DNA of 64,000 bases from Rhizophagus clarus. Lineage: Eukaryota; Glomeromycota; Glomeromycetes; Glomerales; Glomeraceae. Every line of letters begins with the position of its first letter. Position 1 is the stretch's first letter. The notes under the pieces are model-generated. The model was given only the letters and a program-made list of their open reading frames with translations. It did not search any database and was not told where the DNA came from. Made by a program: the position numbers and the translations under genes. This document shows, piece after piece, positions 59,553-64,000 of this stretch. The stretch lies in contig BLAL01000162.1 of assembly GCA_015698045.1 (NCBI GenBank), positions 496,001 to 560,000 of the forward strand. The letters run 5' to 3'.

Positions 59553-62500
59553 TAATTTGATTTGCAATGATTTGCAATTTTAGCAGATTGCTGCTTTTTT
59601 TTATACAATTTTATTAAGAATCTATGCAATACTGCAAGAATTATTTTTTTTATTTTTTTAAAGATTTTTTGATTAAAAATTTGTAAGTCTCCAAAATTGC
59701 AGGTTTTTAAAAATACTTCGCACAAAAATCTTTAAAGATCTTTACATTTTCTGATAAATTTTACATAAACTTTTTTTTTATTTTGATAAATTTTAACTTG
59801 TTTCAACACTTAGATTTTTAATAAATAATATTTTTTTACAATATTTTAAGAAATTATTTTTTTAAAAAAAAATAATTTCTTTTTAATGCTATTTAAAAAT
59901 ACCAAAAAAAAGTTAATATTTTTTAAAATTTATTAACGAACATCAATACTAATGTTCATCATTTCTTTAAGTCTGAAATACTAAAGAAAATTGTAAACTC
60001 TCTATTTTGATATAGGTCCTAAACACCTAATGAAAGTAACAATCATTTATGAAATTACTAAACATGCTAGTATTATTAAAGAAATTACTGTACTATTATA
60101 CCCAAATTTTAAAGAATTAATAAACTTTCAACATGAAGACTATTCATGGTCACTGGTTCCATTCAAAGGTATAACCTTTTTTTATTATTTTTGGTTTAAC
60201 GAATGTTATCTAAATTTAATTTTTTATTTTTATATCTTGTAGACTGAAAAAAGTTTCTTTTTTTACAGGACTCTTCTAAATTTTAGAACTGGTGAAGAAC
60301 TAGGTAAACTTTAGAATTAGAGTAAGTAGGTTTGTTTTATGAGCTCTTCATTTATATATAATTAATAGTTTCTTTTTTTTATAGGAATATATATATCGAA
60401 TTTATATCAAAAATATATTAAAACTCATGAATATTTCAGCATTTCAAAAAAGTTTTAGCTGAAAATCTTAAATGGCTTCACATTTTGAAGATAAAAAAAA
60501 CAGTTGAAATTTTTTTAAATAATTATTAACTGATCTTAAAATTATAAGACCAATATTAAGACTGATTAAAATTGCTGCAAAAAGTTTTAGTTTAACAAAG
60601 AAAGGAATGTTAGCAATATTTCAAAAAAAAAATATATATTACAAGAAGAAAAAAAATATTTAACCTTTCGCTAATTTCAAAGTTTATTATTGGTAGTGCC
60701 ATAACTACTTTAATACAATTTGAAAGTTTTAATGTAAACATTTGAAATATTTTTTATATTATTAATTTTATCTGACGAGCATTACTAGTTAATGTTTATT
60801 CTTACTTTTTGTAGGTCCAGAACACTGAACATGTAGTCAGGATTTCTTTTCAAAAGTAATTAAAAAAAAATTTTTTTTTACTTCAATAAACATTATCTAA
60901 CATTTATTTTTATTTTTTTTAGGTCCAGAAAAAGCAGACTGCAATATTTTAAAGGTAAAAAAACTTTAAAATAATTTTTTTTTATTTTTTATTTAAACAA
61001 ACATTATTAACGTTTATTTTTTAATTTTTTTTGCAAGTTCAGAATGCCAAGCTGTTTCTAAATTCCATTTTGAAGGTAACTTCAAAAAATCTTTTTTTTA
61101 TCTTTATTTTAACAAATGTTAATCTTTGTTTTTACTTTTTATAGGTTTGAAATTTTATTTTGAAGCAGATTGGAGTATTTCTAAGGTAAAAATAAACTTC
61201 AAAATTTATAATTTTTTAATGAACATTACTAATATTTATTTTTATTTTTATTTTTTTAATTCTTTAATTTATTGTTTTATTTAGTAAATGTTGCTAATGT
61301 TTAAAATTTTTATTTTTAGGTCCAGACATTTCATTTTGAAGGCTAGACTCTATTTGAAGATGAACTGTCAATTTTTTTTTGTTTTATTTATAGTTTATTA
61401 AATAAAACATTAATACAAATATTTTGTTTTCATTTAGAAGAATTTTAAGAGTAATACTTTAAAATTCTTCTTTTTTTATTTTTTTTAATAAGCATTTTAC
61501 TAATATTTATTTCATATTTTTTTAGGTTTGGAACTCCACCTTAAGGTGATAGAGTATTTCAAAGGTAAAACTTTTGAAATTTTTTTTTCTTTATTTTAGT
61601 AAAATATTACTAAAGTTTCATTTTTCTTTATGTTTTTAGATCTGGAACTTTACAGAACCCTGAACAATATATAAATATGTTAGATTTGAGTTTGCTTAAT
61701 GATCATATAAAAAAAAATCCTATGTAAAATTTTTATTTGCTTATTTTAATATAAAATTTTTAGTTGGTTAGATATTTAAATGCATAGCTAAACTTATTTT
61801 TATTTTAGCTCAGTTATTATATTTGTGTAGCAGAACTCCTTATTCATATAACAAAGATTTTCATATATATATATAGAGAAAATTTTAATTTCACATGTAT
61901 ATCAAAAAAAATTTTTTACAAAAAATTTTTTTAAACTAATACTTCTTTTCTATTATTTTACACATTTTAAATTTATAAACACAATATTGTATTTAATATT
62001 TATAAAAAAAATCATGTTTTTATAATAATATTCTCATATTCTTATTTTTTATTTGCTAATTTTACTCATATATAAAAAGAATTTTAGACAAATGAAATTA
62101 CCTTTTTATGTTTAAGTAAATTGTTCAGCAGTGTAAAAAGTATTTGTATTTTACTTTTTATGATTCTAAGTATAATATTTGTAAAGATAATTATATTTTT
62201 TAAACAATACTAACTCCAAAAAAATTTTTTTTTCTCTTTTAACTTCAGGATGTAATAACATCACTTTGGTCAAATGAAATTTCTTTTTCTGCTTAAGTAA
62301 AGTTGTTCAACAAGGTCAAATCTACTTACAGTAAAAATTTTAGGATAATTGGATTAATATTCGTGGAATGCGACTAACATTTGTACTTTCAATTATTTAT
62401 CGTTTAAGTGATTTTAATTTTAAAGTGTAATTTTTTTTATTTTAAATCAACTTGTTAATTTTAAGAAGTTATTCAGAAGGGTTGGCAATAATTTATATTT

Positions 62501-64000
62501 TTATTTTTATAAATCTAAATATAATAATATTTATAAAAAATTCCAAATTTTAAAACTATTTTTAAAATAGCAATAGTATATTAATATTATATTAAGATTA
62601 ATTAAAATTAAAAATTCTGAAATTGATATATCATTTTATATTATTAATTTATTAATATTTAGTGAATAAATTTCACAATTTTTTTTTACAATGATATAAA
62701 AAATTAATTTACTATTACTATATATATATTTATTATAATTAAATTATCTTTTTATACTTAAATAAAGTTAATATATATGTCAGAAAAAAAATTGCTTAGC
62801 AGAATAAAAAATTCAAAGGTTATAATAAGAGTTTGCTTAGCAGAACTTAAAATAATTTGCTTATTGATCATAGTAAATTTTAAAATTTTCATCTGACCTA
62901 TATATATATTGTTCAGGGTCTTAACTCTACCCTGGGATGAATAGAATATTTCAAATATAAAAAACTTTGAAATTATTTTTTTTTCTTTGATTTTATGTAA
63001 TAAAATGTTAATTAACATTTCATTTTTTTTTGTTTCTCATAAATCAACAGCTTATTAATGAGTTCTCAAATAAAATTCGAATGTAAATTTAAAATAATTT
63101 ATTTTTAATATATTTTTTAAATGAAATATTGATTAATGTTTTGTCTTTATCCTTTTGTAGGTTTGCTCTCTTGGACGTAATTTTGCATAATTCTGAAGAT
63201 ATTTACCTTTGAAATAATTCTTTTTTTTATTTTACTAACAAAACATAAATTAACGTTTCAATTTTATTTTTTTTAGGTACTCGACTTTTTGGAAGTTCCT
63301 TGGAACGAAATTTTGAAAGATAAGTTTTGAAATTATTAAATTTCTGTTATTCTTTTTTTAATGAAATGTTTAGCTAATATTTTCATTTTATTTTTTGTAG
63401 GTTTTAACTTTTGACCACCTTCTGGACTGAATTTGAAGGTATTTACTTTGAAAATTTCAAATTTATTATTTTTATTTTTTTTTAAAACAAAACTTTAACT
63501 AATGTTTTATTTTTTATTTTGTAGGTTCATAGATTTTCTAGTACTATTTTAAAGGTATTTATCTTCGAAAAAAATTAAAATTTAAAAATTTTCTTTCTTT
63601 TTTTGAACAAAATATTAACATTATTTTTTATTTTAAATTTTGAAGGTAAACTTCAAAATTATTAAATTTTTGTTATTATTTTTTTTTAATGAAATATTTT
63701 GCTAACATTTTTATTTTATTTTTGTAGATTTACAGCTGCTGGATATTCTTTGGCTAAATTTTAAAGATAAATAAGCTTCAATTTTTATTTATTATTTTTA
63801 AATGAAACATTGACTAATGTTTTAATTTACTTTTATTTTTTTAGATCCAAGGTTTTCTAAACATTTAATATACAGAATTTCAAAAATTAAAAATCTCAAA
63901 ATTTACTATTATTTTATTAATGAAATATAAACTGCCATTCACAGATTTTTGGATACCTTCTAAAATGTAATTTTGAAATTATTTCTTTTTTCTTTATTTA
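59553..64000 (+). mobile_element. Second copy of the type II cassette element (truncated by window end)
   Basis: 59553-59940 is the reverse complement of the right-terminal segment at 8250-8633: GATTTGCAATGATTTGCAAT here against GATCTGCAGTGATCTGTGAT there, followed by TTTTAGCAGATTG in both. The differences are mostly C to T or G to A. From about 60000 to the window end the plus strand carries at least fifteen cassettes of the form T-tract, AG, GTCCAGAA..., TTTGAAG or AAAG, GTAAA, for example at 60920-60955, 61030-61075, 61145-61186 and 63385-63440. Spacers hold ACTAAT or TTAAC motifs 20-30 nt before the AG. Some units are missing (61700-62880 is a long gap of AT-rich sequence). The far end lies outside the window. 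Confidence 0.6.
60030..60242 (+). CDS. Possible exon within the cassette element
   Basis: A 70-codon frame reads MKVTIIYEITKHASIIKEIT, VLLYPNFKELINFQHEDYSW and SLVPFKG before GTATAACC, a possible donor at 60170. The first 47 codons are protein-like; the part after the donor is AT-driven. It sits at the head of the cassette array on the same strand, which makes it the best candidate for a coding exon tied to the cassettes. It is not recognised and may be chance. Confidence 0.2.
   Translation: MKVTIIYEITKHASIIKEITVLLYPNFKELINFQHEDYSWSLVPFKGITFFYYFWFNECYLNLIFYFYIL

Noticed and set aside
1..64000. A CRISPR array among the many tandem repeats
   Set aside because: Repeats are diverged, AT-rich and not separated by unique spacers of constant length. 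There are no Cas-like genes and the organism is a eukaryote.

Overview
The window is nuclear DNA of a filamentous fungus. It is very AT-rich and crowded with repeats. Genes have short spliceosomal introns (64-83 nt, one of about 190 nt), GT..AG ends and branch sites of the CTAAC type. I recognise decayed Plavaka-type transposase sequence and two further large decayed families that I associate with arbuscular mycorrhizal fungi, so a Glomeromycotina genome (Rhizophagus or a relative) is the best guess. That placement is inference; there is no rRNA or marker gene in the window.

Only one stretch, about 33.5-39.4 kb, looks like ordinary host sequence. It holds a pleckstrin-homology (PH) domain protein (+), a WBP2-like GRAM protein with a C-terminal PPxY motif (-, six exons) and a Lunapark-type ER three-way-junction protein (+). 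PH and WBP2-like are tail to tail; WBP2-like and Lunapark are head to head across a 1.8 kb divergent promoter region. All three read cleanly with no in-frame stops.

The rest is mobile or repetitive DNA. 0-4.2 kb: GATATC-rich repeats, a mariner-like end and a cassette array broken by a TTAA-type element. 4.4-8.6 kb: a TIR-bounded element carrying a second kind of cassette array. 9.7-13.1 kb: a decayed Plavaka transposase (-). 13.2-16.9 kb: a TIR element with a third cassette array and a purine tract. 18.2-22.7 kb: a Myb/SANT gene with an arginine/serine tail, split by a 3.95 kb CACTA-like element that has itself filled with satellites. 23.2-29.0 kb: gene fragments, a purine tract, a cassette array and a small spliced ORF. 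29.5-31.7 kb: a small broken gene, then a mariner-like end with a nested 450 bp hairpin. 40.5-44.8 kb: pyrimidine arrays, the paralogue of the small gene, a second Myb/SANT gene and a MITE. 44.9-55.2 kb: three large decayed reading frames of mobile-element type. 55.3-64.0 kb: more cassette arrays, a purine tract, and a second copy of the 4.4-8.6 kb element running off the window.

The most unusual signal is the cassettes. At ten or more places, short exon-like segments (about 28-41 nt) are repeated in tandem. Each is preceded by a pyrimidine tract ending in AG and followed by GTAA or GTAAG, and the spacers between them match the host introns in length. Different arrays share cassette sequence, boundary segments and adjoining polypurine tracts, so they behave as an amplifying and moving family rather than as unrelated satellites. 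A second signal is that the decayed genes keep frame over long distances and are interrupted mostly by TGA, at positions where Arg or Trp is expected.
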